Source: Chrysochromulina tobinii (taxonomy: Eukaryota > Haptophyta > Prymnesiales > Chrysochromulinaceae). Taken from it: a stretch of 16,330 nucleotides of DNA. This document shows positions 7,422 to 16,330 of the stretch, piece by piece. Within the stretch, counting starts at the first letter, position 1. Each line of letters begins with the position of its first letter. The notes beneath the pieces were generated by a model. That model ran no database searches. It was given only the letters and a program-made list of their open reading frames with translations, and had not been told where the DNA came from. The translations under genes were made by a program, and so were the position numbers. The stretch covers positions 1-16,330 of the forward strand of contig JWZX01002982.1 of NCBI GenBank assembly GCA_001275005.1. The letters run 5' to 3'.

Positions 7422-10400
7422 TCAGCGACGCTTATTCGCCCCGCCAGCACCGCCCTTGCCCGATCCCAACGCGGGCCATTCAATGGCTGGGTAGAGTGCC
7501 CGCGACTCCTTCAGGCCTGTGATGTCCCGGCAGGCGCGCCGCTCGAGCGCCTGGGCCTCGGGCGCTGTCTCGGGCGCAGCATGCTCAGCTCCGAGCCGCC
7601 CATGGAGGCCACCTCGCTTCTTCGTTGGGCGGCCATCGGCCGATGGCGGTCGGCGGCTTGGCTCGTGCCCATGGCCATCATCGTCGCTCCTTTCGGCGTC
7701 GTCACCGCTGATGCCTCCGCCATGGTCTTCAGCGCGCGCATGTGCCGTCCGGAGGACCGAGGTCAGCGTGTCGAGAACTCGGCCGCAGCATTTGTGCCGA
7801 GCAGCCTTGGCAAATGCTTGCAGACCGCGGCGAACAGCAGGCTCACTGCACACCGTCGTGAACAGTGCCCCATGGCCTGCCGGAGGCAGCACGCCACCCC
7901 CGCCACCCCCGCCACCCCCGCCGTCCCCGCCATCGCCACCGCTGCTGCCACTTTTGGTGGCCGCGGCTCCAAGTCCGGCGAGGAGGGCCACTACGGCCTT
8001 GTCCGAGGGTGGCCATGCGCCGATGAGCGTGGCGACATTGGCTCGTCGCCGCCCCTCGACGCGAGCGTCGCCACTCGAGCGCAAGTCCGCCGCCTCGCGC
8101 AGATGCAGCACGAGCGCGACGCCCAGGGTCTCCGCATCCTCCTTGCGCGCGGCATGGAGCGTCGAGGGGACCAGCGTCGTGACGAGCTGCCCTAGGCTAC
8201 TCGTGCACAGCTTGGAGCACGCCTGAAGCAGCGCCGAATGCAGCAGGCGTGGCCAGCGCAAGCTCCCTTCAGCCATGCTCAGCTGCTGCACGCACGCGGT
8301 CGCCTTGGTGCGTAAGGCCGCACACGCGTCTAGCATGCAAGGAAGCACGTGTGGCAACTCGGCCGAGGGCTGCAGCTTGCGCGCGGCGAGCAGATCATGG
8401 AGGCACCCGATGGCGCTCAGGCGTAATCCGAGGGGCTCGTGTGGCGCCAGGGCGGCGTGGAGCACGCGTGCGATGTGAGGCTCCGTCAGAGCAGGGACCG
8501 CGGGATGCAGCGAGGCGAACACAAGTAGGCTGGCGCGTCGCACGGCCATGGAGCCCTGATCGCTGCTCACACCATCCGCCGTCGCCATCACGGGCGCCTT
8601 CACGGGCGGCGGGCTGGCGAGCGTGAGCAGTGATGGGAGCAGCCGCTCCGCCATTTGCTCGTGGGCGTGCATGAGGCGACCGAGAGCTCCAACGGCAGCC
8701 ACACGCACGGAGGGTGGAGTGGCTGCGTCCTCGGCGCATGCCACTACGAGGGGCGCGCAGCGGAAGACAGCGCCCTCGGCGAGCTGAGCGATGAGCGCGT
8801 GAGAGAGCGCCTCCTCCTCGGCCAACTTTTCCTCCGTCTCGAGCATGTAGTCGTACTCCTCACCGCCTGTGGCACCCGCTGCTGCTACGGCCGGCTGCGA
8901 GCGAGCTGAGAGTTCCGAACGCGCGCGCTTGAGCTCGGCCTGGAGCGCACGTGCAAGACGCGGGGCCGCCGCGCCGATCGTATGCATCAACGTAGAAGTC
9001 GCGTCCCAACTGTACGCGGAGCTCGCTCGGAGATCGTCAAGGAGTGCCGCGAGCGCCGCGCAGACGAGCGGCAGCGGATAGATGAAGAAAAGGTCCATCA
9101 ACGCGTCAGCCGCGCCGGCGAGCGCGAGCGCAGGCGCTCGAGAGATGAGGGCCAAGAAGGCGCTGCGGCCAGACTTGCCGAGCTCAAGGGTGAGCTGAAG
9201 GAGCTGACGAAGGGCCTCGCGGCCGTCACTGCCGCCGTCGTTAGCGGGGCGCCGTGCAAGGGTTGCATCAATGTGTTCGAGCAGGCGTCGCGACGGCAGC
9301 AGCTCGACGGCAATCGCTGGAGCGAGCCGTGCGCCACGTGCAAGCAAGCCGAGCGCAGCGCAAGCGGTTGGCGAGGCCGTCTCGCGAGCTTCATCGTGAG
9401 TAGAGCATCCGTCGTCGATCAAGGCAACCAGGGCCGGCAACAGATGAGAGGCGTCATCCGGTCGCAAGAGCACGCTCGTGAGTAGTGCGTCGTATTCGCT
9501 GGCTCCGCTCGCCGTCGCGCCGACCTCAGCGAGGCGCCGGGCAATCGTCGCGGCTGTATGCCCGTCGAGGAGCCGTTCGGGCCCAAGGAGCTGCCGCCGT
9601 AGCAGTGCCGTGCCGAAGTGCGACTGCCCCGTGGCGTTTGCGGGCATGGTGACCGACGCCGCCGCAGCGGCTTGATCCGACGCCGAGCGAACGAGCCGCT
9701 GTACCAGCGCGCCAAGGCAGCGCGGATTGAGCGTCGCGGCACCCAGGACGTCGAGCAGCGGCGATGGCGTGGCTGCCTCGGCAGTGGCTTCGAGTGCATC
9801 GAGCACGGCCTCAAAGTTCTCGATGCTCACAAGGCGAGCGAAGCTGGCTTGCACACACGTGCCCTCCCTCGAGAGATCGAGAGGCGTCTCTCGCCATGGG
9901 TTGCGGCGGAGCAGCACAGCCAGTGTGGCGAGCAGCTTCGAAGTCAGTGGACGGGAGGTCTCGACTGCCTCCGACAGCGCGTCGACCAAGAGGCGCGTGC
10001 ACCGCACGTAGTCCCGCTCGCCCGTCGATGCGAGTGCGAAGGCGCTCTCTTGCTCGCCCTCGTCGTCATCATCCTGGGCAGCCTCGCGAGCCTGTACGGC
10101 TATGAGCGACGACGCCTGAGGCTCGCCATGGGCAGTCACAGCCCATGGCGAGCTCTCATCGAGTAATGCTGCAAGCTGGCTAGCAGCGTGCGAGCGGGAG
10201 GGTATGTCGGCGTCGGCATCGGTAGCACGGCGGAGCAGGATGCCAGCAAGATGGCGCAGCGAGCTTGGCGCAAGCACCGTTGCGGGCAACACGGTGCCAA
10301 GCGACGCAACCACCTCGAGCATGAGTTTGTTGGCGCTCGTGCGGGCAGCTGCCGCCGGCATCGCTTCAACCGCCTTGACAGAGGCCGCGACCAGCCCATG

Positions 10401-11216
10401 GCGGACATCGAAGCCAGATGCTACGGCGAGCGGCGCGTGGCCAGCGAGTGCGTGGAAGAAGTGGAGAGTGAGTAGCGCCGAGCCCGGCTGCCCACAGCAG
10501 AGCCCACGAGAGGCACAAGCAGCAAGGAAGCACACGGAGCTGTGCGCACGGGAGCCTCCGGCGCGCAACTCGGTCGCCACTGCGATGGACGTTGGCTTGT
10601 GAGGCACTGCCGAGGTACCGAGGGCTCGCACGAGGCCCGCATGCCCCAGATGCCGTCCGGCGTCATCACAGCGGCGCAAGAGCACACCGGCCAGTGCAGT
10701 CATCACCTCGTCCGAGAGGTTCGCATGCGCCTGCTGCTTCTTCGAGCTTGCGACGTGCGCCTCGAGCATGGCAGTAAGCGCGAGCTCAGGGCATCCGGTG
10801 ATGACCTCTATGGCATCCTCACCAAAAAGCCGGGTCAGACAGGTCAGAAGGGCCGGCTGCAGCGCAGGCACAACTGACGATGGCAGTGCAGTACCTGCTT
10901 GGAGCCGACGAGAGACGTAGCAAAGAACGGCTGATAGGAGCTGCACGGAGCGACCAACTGTGTTGCCTTCAGCCCGCAGGGCCGTGCCCAGCGCGCAAAT
11001 GAGCGTGCTTCCAAGCGCGTCGCTCTCAGCGGCGGACTCCTTGATGAGTGACAGGATCGGCGCGATAGACATCCCACAGGATGTTACCGCTGCATCCCAC
11101 AGGCGAAGCGCGTCCAACGAGACGTTGCCAGCCGAAAGTAGCCGCTGTACATCGGCCGGGATGCGGCGTGGCGGGATCGCGGGTGGAGACTCAAAGTGTA
11201 AGTGTACATGTACCAT
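7422..11216 (-). CDS. HEAT-repeat protein, probable condensin complex subunit 1 (CND1/NCAPD2-like)
   Basis: The first ATG (11214-11216) gives 1264 residues. NCAPD2 proteins are usually around 1300-1400. Most of the chain is paired amphipathic helices of HEAT/ARM type. The best family match is in residues about 783-1070. An acidic helix with EYDYMLETEEKLAEEEAL leads into a segment whose order matches the CND1 core: VRVAAVGALGRLM, then AVRRASLLVFASLHP, then LRLSAIGCLHDLLAARKL. The later stretch ETLGVALVLHLREAADL fits the conserved end of CND1. Residues about 1090-1110 are polyglycine, and the tail is basic (KKRGG), a possible nuclear signal. Condensin D2 helps compact chromosomes in mitosis. 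The N-terminal half is divergent, and I could not find the well-kept LLDHLDGE-type block there. A D3-like subunit or another HEAT scaffold therefore remains possible. Acidic residues (DDDDEGEQE) near 380 interrupt the solenoid. Confidence 0.7.
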   Translation of the reverse strand: MVHVHLHFESPPAIPPRRIPADVQRLLSAGNVSLDALRLWDAAVTSCGMSIAPILSLIKESAAESDALGSTLICALGTALRAEGNTVGRSVQLLSAVLCYVSRRLQAGTALPSSVVPALQPALLTCLTRLFGEDAIEVITGCPELALTAMLEAHVASSKKQQAHANLSDEVMTALAGVLLRRCDDAGRHLGHAGLVRALGTSAVPHKPTSIAVATELRAGGSRAHSSVCFLAACASRGLCCGQPGSALLTLHFFHALAGHAPLAVASGFDVRHGLVAASVKAVEAMPAAAARTSANKLMLEVVASLGTVLPATVLAPSSLRHLAGILLRRATDADADIPSRSHAASQLAALLDESSPWAVTAHGEPQASSLIAVQAREAAQDDDDEGEQESAFALASTGERDYVRCTRLLVDALSEAVETSRPLTSKLLATLAVLLRRNPWRETPLDLSREGTCVQASFARLVSIENFEAVLDALEATAEAATPSPLLDVLGAATLNPRCLGALVQRLVRSASDQAAAAASVTMPANATGQSHFGTALLRRQLLGPERLLDGHTAATIARRLAEVGATASGASEYDALLTSVLLRPDDASHLLPALVALIDDGCSTHDEARETASPTACAALGLLARGARLAPAIAVELLPSRRLLEHIDATLARRPANDGGSDGREALRQLLQLTLELGKSGRSAFLALISRAPALALAGAADALMDLFFIYPLPLVCAALAALLDDLRASSAYSWDATSTLMHTIGAAAPRLARALQAELKRARSELSARSQPAVAAAGATGGEEYDYMLETEEKLAEEEALSHALIAQLAEGAVFRCAPLVVACAEDAATPPSVRVAAVGALGRLMHAHEQMAERLLPSLLTLASPPPVKAPVMATADGVSSDQGSMAVRRASLLVFASLHPAVPALTEPHIARVLHAALAPHEPLGLRLSAIGCLHDLLAARKLQPSAELPHVLPCMLDACAALRTKATACVQQLSMAEGSLRWPRLLHSALLQACSKLCTSSLGQLVTTLVPSTLHAARKEDAETLGVALVLHLREAADLRSSGDARVEGRRRANVATLIGAWPPSDKAVVALLAGLGAAATKSGSSGGDGGDGGGGGGGGGGVLPPAGHGALFTTVCSEPAVRRGLQAFAKAARHKCCGRVLDTLTSVLRTAHARAEDHGGGISGDDAERSDDDGHGHEPSRRPPSADGRPTKKRGGLHGRLGAEHAAPETAPEAQALERRACRDITGLKESRALYPAIEWPALGSGKGGAGGANKRR
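7893..7919. repeat. 9-bp tandem repeat encoding polyglycine
   Basis: Three perfect copies of GCCACCCCC lie on the plus strand. They encode part of the glycine run in the minus-strand condensin-like gene. Such tracts change length easily by slippage, here without breaking the frame. Confidence 0.8.
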
Positions 11217-11420
11217 GAGAGAGGCCACGATCGGTCCGGTTGGCCCGCAGCGTTCGTCTTTCCCTGGCAGAATGCATGCAAAACACCGGAGACCGCACGC
11301 TACAATGTAACCCTAGTCACACACACCCAGAGCGGTGCATGCACTTAGCGGCAAATTCGGCGCCCGGTTCAGCGCCACGACACGACACACTTCAATCGTT
11401 GATACGAGCGCTCGCCGTCC
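11217..11420. promoter_or_regulatory. Divergent promoter region
   Basis: The start codons of the condensin-like gene (minus) and the kelch gene (plus) are 204 bp apart, so both promoters must overlap here. No TATA box is obvious. Palindromic words are frequent: TGCATGCA at 11273-11280 and GTGCATGCAC at 11335-11344. GTACATGTAC at 11204-11213 abuts the minus-strand ATG. These are candidate binding sites, but their function is not shown. Confidence 0.5.
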
Positions 11421-14400
11421 ATGTCGAGCGCTTTGCTCGCCAAGTCGGTCAGCGCTCCAGCCGCCGCCAAGCCGGTCGCCGCTCCGTACGCCGCCGCTCC
11501 AACCGCCGCTCCCGCCGCCGCTCCAGCGGCTGCCGCGCCGATCGCGGCTCAATCTGCACAGGACGAGCTCCCAGAAGAGCCGACGATTTCACTCGTCCAG
11601 GCACTCTGGGCGCCAGGGGCGCGCGAGGGCCACACGTGCTTCTACTCTCGCGAGCGGCATGCGGCCTTGCTCTTCGGTGGCCTGCGGCCCGGATTTGGTG
11701 CTCAAGGGGACTTCGTCGAGTGCTCGTCGACGCCGCAGATCCAGGGTGCATTGACGAGCATCGCCTGGCAGGTGCTCAAGGTGAGTAACGTGCCAAAGCG
11801 CTGCTACCATGGCGCGGCACTGCACGAGGCGACGCAGCAGATCATCATCTTCGGCGGCGAGAAGGCCAACGACGGTGGCCGCGACGGCGGCCGGTCGGAG
11901 TGCATCAACGATACGTGGCTCATCCGACTACGCGACGAGTTCGCGGCGCCCGTCATCGCCGAGGAGGGCATGCCGCCGACGCCGCGCATGCACCACTCGC
12001 TCTCTGCCGTCGACCTCGGCAATGGCGCCTTTCGGGTGGTCGTGCTCGGCGGCGTGCGCAGCGGCAGCATCCCGCGACGCGACGACTGCGTGCATCTGCT
12101 GCACATGACGGCGGACGGCATCGCCCGTTGGAGGAGTGGCATGCATGCGCTCACCGCGTCTGCCGAGGCGAAGGTGAAGGCAAACCCGCCGGTGGTCTCG
12201 GAGATGGCGATTCGCATGGCTCGGCGCGCGGGCAACGGCTCGGATGCGACGCGGGAGGCGACGCAGCGAGAGGAGCAGCGTGTGCGCGCGAGCATGGAGG
12301 AGCTGTGTGCGTTGCTCGAGCGTTACGCGCACTCCGCGTGCGTCGAGGGCAAGCGCGTCATTCTCTTCGGAGGACGCTGCGCCCAAGGCACACTCCACGT
12401 CGCGAGCGATGCGCTCGTGAGCTTCGACTCGGAGACGATCGACGCGGCGCCTCTGCAGGCCCTCGGCCGCCCGCCTGCGCCGCGCTACGCGCACGCAGCG
12501 CTTCTGGTGGGCTCGGCCGACGGCCTCGTCTGGCCCGCGCGCGCGATGCTCGTGCACGGAGGGCAGGACGGCGGCAAGCTGCACGGCGACCTGTTCGTGC
12601 TGCATCTACCCTCGCTTTGCTGGGCACCGCTCGCTCTGCCCAGCCCGCACGCGGCGACGCCGGCCGATGCACGGCCAACCCCAGCGGCGATCCGCGCGCT
12701 GTTCGTGCGCTATTCACACAGCCTCTGCGCCCTGGACGGCGCGCCGGTCCCTCCGAAGAAAGGCAAGAAGGCGCCCTCCGCGGAGCCGTTCGGCAAAGGG
12801 CCGCTGCTCATGATCTTTGGGGGGTATGGCGAGGCCGGCTACGCGGATAATCGAAGCACGCTGCTGCGGCTGCCGACGCTGCTGCCCGAGCCGCCGCCGC
12901 TGCCGCCGCCGTCCGCACCGGAGGCTGAAGCCACGCTCAGCCGACGCAGCTCCCTCGAGCTCGAGCATCCCTTCGAGGAGCTCGACACGGCGCTCCGAAC
13001 GGCGCCCGACACGGCGCCTGTGTCGATCGAGGCGGATGAGGTGGATGCGGATGAGGTGGCGGAGGGTATGGACGAGGAAGCGAAGGCCAAGCGCCGGGCG
13101 GTGCGCTCGATTGCGGACGCCATCATCGCGCTCTCGACGGGCTATGCTGCGGACCTACCGGCACCCGAGAAGGACGCTCCCGAAGAAGAGAGCGACGATG
13201 AGGATGACACGTCGCGCGGCGCGAACGGCAAGACCGCGCCTGCTGGCGTAGCGGGCGCCGTGGTGGGCGCCCCCACGGCTGCCTCCGTTGGCGTTGTCGG
13301 CACCTTCCAAACGATGGCCGAGATGGAAGTGGCGCTGGAGAAGGCCGAGGCTGCAGCGGCCGCGGCTGCAGCGGCCGCGGCTGCGGCGCTTGCTGAGGAG
13401 GAGTCAGCCCTGAGGCTGGTGCTCGAGGAGACGATTGATCTCTCGACGACCGCCTCGGCCTGGCTGCGAGAGGAAGCCGAGCACCTCGCCGACGAGCTTC
13501 AACGGCTGAGCGCGCAGGCGGAGGCGGAGGCGGCGACGGCGCAGCAGCAGCAGACCCTTGCCGCAATGGCCGCCGAGCACATACGCCGCCTGCGCGCTCG
13601 GCTGAGCGCGCGTGAGAAGCACGCCGCCGCCGTGCGCGTGACCCTCGAGGCAGGCCACATCGTCACTCCCAAGGAGCTGCAGCAGGTGCTGACGACGATA
13701 GAGCGCAAGCTCGATGCGGAGGAGGCGATCGTGCTTGAGCACGAGGCGAGATTCCGACTCACATCGCAGATCAAGTCGGCGGCGGACACGTGGCTGCGTG
13801 AGGCGGCGGAGACGGCCTCACTTCTGCAGCTTGGCTCGGCCGCCGCGAATCCTGTGGGGAATCGAGGTGTCCTCAGCTCGGCTGTGGGGAATCGAGGTGT
13901 CCTCAGCTCGGCTGGCGCCGATGGCCCCCTGAAGCGAGCTGCCTCGGGCGCCTCATGCATCTCGAGCTCCTCGACCACGCTGCAGCGCACGCAGCTGTCG
14001 CTCCCGCAGCTGTCGCTCGCAGCCGCCGACTCGAGCGCCGACTTCGGTGCGGACGAGGACGGGTCAGGCCTGTGCGCGGCGCTGAACGCGGCGGCGCACT
14101 CGCGCGGCGCCCTGTACGAGCGGCTGCAAGGCGCGCGGCTCGAGCTGAGCGCTCTGAAGCTCAAGCTGGCCCATTTTGAGGAGGGGATGAGGGCTGAGGA
14201 GGTCAAGTATCGTGAGCGTCAGCAGAGCCGTCTCGATGAGCTGACGCGTATCTCCATTGCGACGGACGGCGCGCGCGGCGCACGCGACGAGGCGCTCGCC
14301 GCCAATGCCGACGTCATCGGCCACGCGCGGCGCTTGGCCCAGGCGCTCCGGCAGTGGGGCCAGTGTGAGCAGCGAGTGATGCATCCGGAGGCTGATCCGA

Positions 14401-14660
14401 ATGCGCCGCAGTCCGCTCGAGGAAATAAGGCCGACGAGCCCCAGGTGCACATCTCGATGGGCCACCTCGAGGCCTTCGGGATGCTCGACAAGGACGGCGG
14501 CGGGAGCATCTCGGTGGAGGAGCTACGGAGGATGCTGAGCAAGAGCGTCTCCGAGGACGATGTTTCGCGTGCCGTTGGCATCGTTGATGCGAGTGGCGAC
14601 GGCGAGCTGCAGATCGACGAGTTCAAAAGGTTCTGGAGCTTCTTGCAGGCAGCCCACGCG

Positions 14661-14698
<38 letters not shown>

Positions 14699-16136
14699 CC
14701 ATCTGCAGGCTGAAGACGATCCCTTCGGCCCGGCATCGACGGCATCCCTCAAGGACAGGTCGAGCGCTGTGTCGAGCGCGGCGCCATCGGGTCGAGTCGC
14801 CGCGCGGCGCGAGAAGCAACTGAACGAGTACACCGCGCATCTGCTCCTCTCTCTCGACCAGCTCTCCCTCACCGGCCTCGAGAGTGGCGCCGGTGCGGGT
14901 GGCGGCCTGCTCGGTGCGTTTGGCAAGAGCGCTGGGGCGGCGGCGGCGGCGACGGGAGTGAAGGCGCCAGTGACGGCGCCCGTGATGGCGCCCGCGACGG
15001 CGCCCTCGACGGCGCCCGGGACGGCGCCCGGGACGGCGCCCGCGATGGCGCCCGCGATGGCGCCCGTGCTCTCGTACGATGATGCGCTCAAGCTCGCCGC
15101 CCGCGCAGTCATCTCGAAACGGGAGGCCAGCCGCGGCAAGTGGGCAGGCATCCTCTCCGTGGCGAAGACGCGCAGCAGTGGAGGCGCCGTCCTGAGCGCC
15201 GGCAAGGCGGGTGGGCCCAAGGCGGGCAGCAGCGCGGGCAGCACCGGCAGCACTGCTGCTGCTGAGCCGTCGGAGGGGACACGGCTGCGTAAGCTCGAGC
15301 GCAAGCTCATTCAGCTCGATGCGGAGGAGGCGGCGGTGCGCCGTGCCATCGAGCAGTCCGCCGCCGCCCGCCGACGAGTCGAGGCGCGATTAGCCAACGA
15401 GCTGTACTTCCAGCAGCTGCTTAAGCAGAAGATGAGTGAGCACGGCAAGCCGCCAGTCGCACCCAAGCCGGCTGCTGCGCCACCTTTCCTTGGCCTCAAG
15501 CCAAAAGTCGGGGCAGCCGCCCTTCCCTCGTCCACGCCGTCCACGCCGTCCACGGCACCGGTGGCGTCGGCGTCGGCGCAGCAGCTGAGTCACGAGCTGC
15601 TCATGATGAATGAGCTGCGCACGCGCTCCGAGGCCGAGGCACTCGATCTGCACCGCGAGCTCGAGGCGGTCCTCAAGCAGCGCGAGGAGGAGCACACGGC
15701 GCGGCTGCGCTCGCAGCTCAGGGGCACCGTGCGTCGTCTCCTCAGCGAGGCCCTGGAGGAGGAAGGGGAGGCGGCCATCGCCTCCGCACGGGCCAACCAG
15801 GCGGCCGAAGAGCGGGCCAAAGATGCTGCCGCGTTCGACGCGCGGGCGGCCGACTATGGCAGCGCGCCACCCTCGCCCACCTCACGCCCGAGCTCGCGTT
15901 CACATCGCTTCAGCTCCGCAGGGCGTAAGCAGGCCGAGCGCCGTGCCGAGCAGCGGCCGCCGCTCAAGACGACGCCGCTGCATAGCACGGCTGGCCAAGA
16001 CGACGCTCGCGAGCTCGCGGGCATTGCCGCTGAGCTCGCGGGCAAGCTCAAGGAGGCTAAAGGCATGAGCCAGCGGCTGAAGTTGGCGAGGATCTTCGAC
16101 GTCTTGAGGCAGATGCTCGAGGAGGTCAGGGCGTAG
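11421..16136 (+). CDS. Kelch propeller protein with coiled coils, EF-hand pair and polyQ
   Basis: An ATG at 11421 opens a 1571-residue frame. After an Ala/Pro-rich leader of about 50 residues, residues about 75-485 contain six kelch-type blades, each with a hydrophobic-GG strand: ALLFGG, IIIFGG, VVVLGG, VILFGG, MLVHGG and LMIFGG. Several are preceded by R-[YM]-x-H-[SGA]. A Pro-rich and acidic linker follows, then a long coiled coil (about 630-815). An EF-hand pair has loops at 1023-1034 (DKDGGGSISVEE) and 1056-1067 (DASGDGELQIDE), both with suitable calcium ligands. Next are 11 glutamines (1082-1092), a four-residue AP repeat (1182-1217) and C-terminal coiled coils (about 1287-1338 and 1390-1477). 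No signal peptide or membrane segment is visible. The architecture suggests a large calcium-sensitive scaffold, perhaps cytoskeletal or flagellar, but the role is inferred. AAGGTGAGT at about 11778 looks like a splice donor, yet the kelch motif reads straight through it. Confidence 0.85.
13350..13379 (+). repeat. 15-bp tandem repeat encoding polyalanine
   Basis: Two perfect copies of GCTGCAGCGGCCGCG encode alanines at the start of the coiled coil in the kelch protein, followed by a few further Ala codons. The mixed codons repeat as a unit, which shows segmental duplication rather than single-codon slippage. Confidence 0.8.
13854..13913 (+). repeat. Perfect 30-bp tandem duplication
   Basis: Two identical 30-bp units (13854-13883 and 13884-13913) encode VGNRGVLSSA twice between coiled-coil segments of the kelch protein. 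No base differs between the copies, which points to a recent, in-frame event in a linker. Confidence 0.95.
14487..14621 (+). other. EF-hand pair within the kelch protein
   Basis: Two 12-residue loops lie 33 residues apart, a normal spacing for a paired EF-hand lobe. Loop one (DKDGGGSISVEE) has D at positions 1 and 3, I at 8 and E at 12. Loop two (DASGDGELQIDE) has D at 1, S at 3, D at 5 and E at 12. Both should bind calcium. Confidence 0.9.
14664..14696 (+). repeat. CAG trinucleotide repeat, 11 copies
   Basis: Eleven uninterrupted CAG codons encode polyglutamine directly after the EF-hand pair, before PHLQ. Purity of the codon suggests that length may vary between strains. Confidence 0.97.
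14964..15071 (+). repeat. 12-bp coding minisatellite (Ala-Pro-x-x)
   Basis: Nine 12-bp units with the pattern GCG-CCN-NNN-[AC]NG encode APVT, APVM, APAT, APST, APGT, APGT, APAM, APAM and APVL. Adjacent units 5-6 and 7-8 are identical at base level, a sign of ongoing expansion. The array forms a flexible linker in the kelch protein. Confidence 0.92.
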
Positions 16137-16330
16137 TCGAGAGTGTCGTGTGTTTTGAGTTGGGGCACTAGAACGTGCACTTTAGCGGACCTAAGGTCTT
16201 GAGCATTGGAGAAGAACGCTCAGTACAGCGCCCCAAAAAGCAAAAACTTGGCGACTTTTCGATACTCGTAGAGATATTTTGCGCGCGCAGCGCGCAACAA
16301 AATTGCGCCGCGCAGCGGCGCCAAGCGGCG
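16137..16330. other. 3' flank of the kelch gene, incomplete at the window edge
   Basis: This 194-bp stretch holds the 3' UTR of the kelch gene. GACCT-A-AGGTC at 16188-16198 is a small palindrome. GC content falls in the middle and rises sharply at the right end, where two hairpins begin. No polyadenylation signal is certain. Confidence 0.55.
16279..16324. repeat. Two related GC-rich hairpins in tandem
   Basis: TTGCGCGC, loop GCA, GCGCGCAA (16279-16297) is a perfect 8-bp hairpin. After five bases a second follows at 16303-16324: TTGCGCCGC, loop GCA, GCGGCGCCAA, a 9-bp stem with one bulged C. Both share the TTGCGC start, the GCA loop and the closing CAA. The second differs by an added base pair, C on one side and G on the other. 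The element may continue past the window. Confidence 0.8.

Noticed and set aside
7519-8226. Plus-strand open frame with a long proline run
   Set aside because: It is the antisense of the polyglycine and tail of the condensin-like gene, with no independent features.
11778-11786. Consensus splice donor AAGGTGAGT in the kelch gene
   Set aside because: The frame is open across it and the kelch pattern (R-x-YHGAA then IIIFGG) continues immediately after, so removing this sequence would damage a blade.
14219-15310. 363-residue minus-strand open frame opposite the kelch gene
   Set aside because: It covers the antisense of the EF-hand, polyQ and AP repeats and consists of their low-complexity mirror (poly-Cys, Ala/Val repeats). 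The sense strand has real domains.
1-16330. Search for CRISPR arrays, toxin-antitoxin pairs, or other defence systems
   Set aside because: No regularly spaced repeats or prokaryotic gene pairs are present, and the gene style is eukaryotic throughout.

Overview
The window looks like nuclear DNA of a GC-rich single-celled eukaryote. Five long genes each fill one uninterrupted reading frame with an ATG start. They have no bacterial operon layout, and most proteins carry long Ala/Pro/Ser-rich disordered stretches, polyQ, coiled coils or helical repeats. Intergenic DNA is lower in GC and rich in palindromic CATG-type words. A haptophyte or similar marine alga is my best guess. That rests on compositional style and on how the proteins feel from memory; nothing here proves a taxon.

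Layout: 1-400 is non-coding DNA downstream of the first gene. A minus-strand gene (401-2509) encodes a protein with a folded N-terminal domain and a disordered tail. Just upstream of it, in the same orientation, lies the decayed remnant of an ankyrin-repeat gene (about 2631-2910). The remnant is spread over all three minus frames by small repeat expansions. Next come two plus-strand genes: a compact HAD-fold protein of the type seen in Swiss Army Knife RNA-repair proteins (3060-4031), and a 949-residue protein with a TSP3-like acidic calcium-binding segment and a duplicated helical module (4164-7013). After a 408-bp convergent spacer, a minus-strand gene (7422-11216) encodes a HEAT-repeat protein best matched to condensin subunit 1 (CND1/NCAPD2 type). 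It shares a 204-bp divergent promoter region with the last gene (11421-16136), a 1571-residue kelch propeller, coiled-coil, EF-hand and polyQ protein. The final 194 bp hold two related hairpins and run off the window.

I see no pathway joining the genes. Two of them (4164-7013 and 11421-16136) carry predicted calcium-binding elements and resemble large protist scaffold or flagellar proteins, and the condensin-like gene is housekeeping. I found no convincing new defence or mobile system. The points most worth a second look are the ankyrin remnant with its lesions, the duplicated module in the 949-residue protein, the kelch/EF-hand architecture, and the paired hairpins at the right end.
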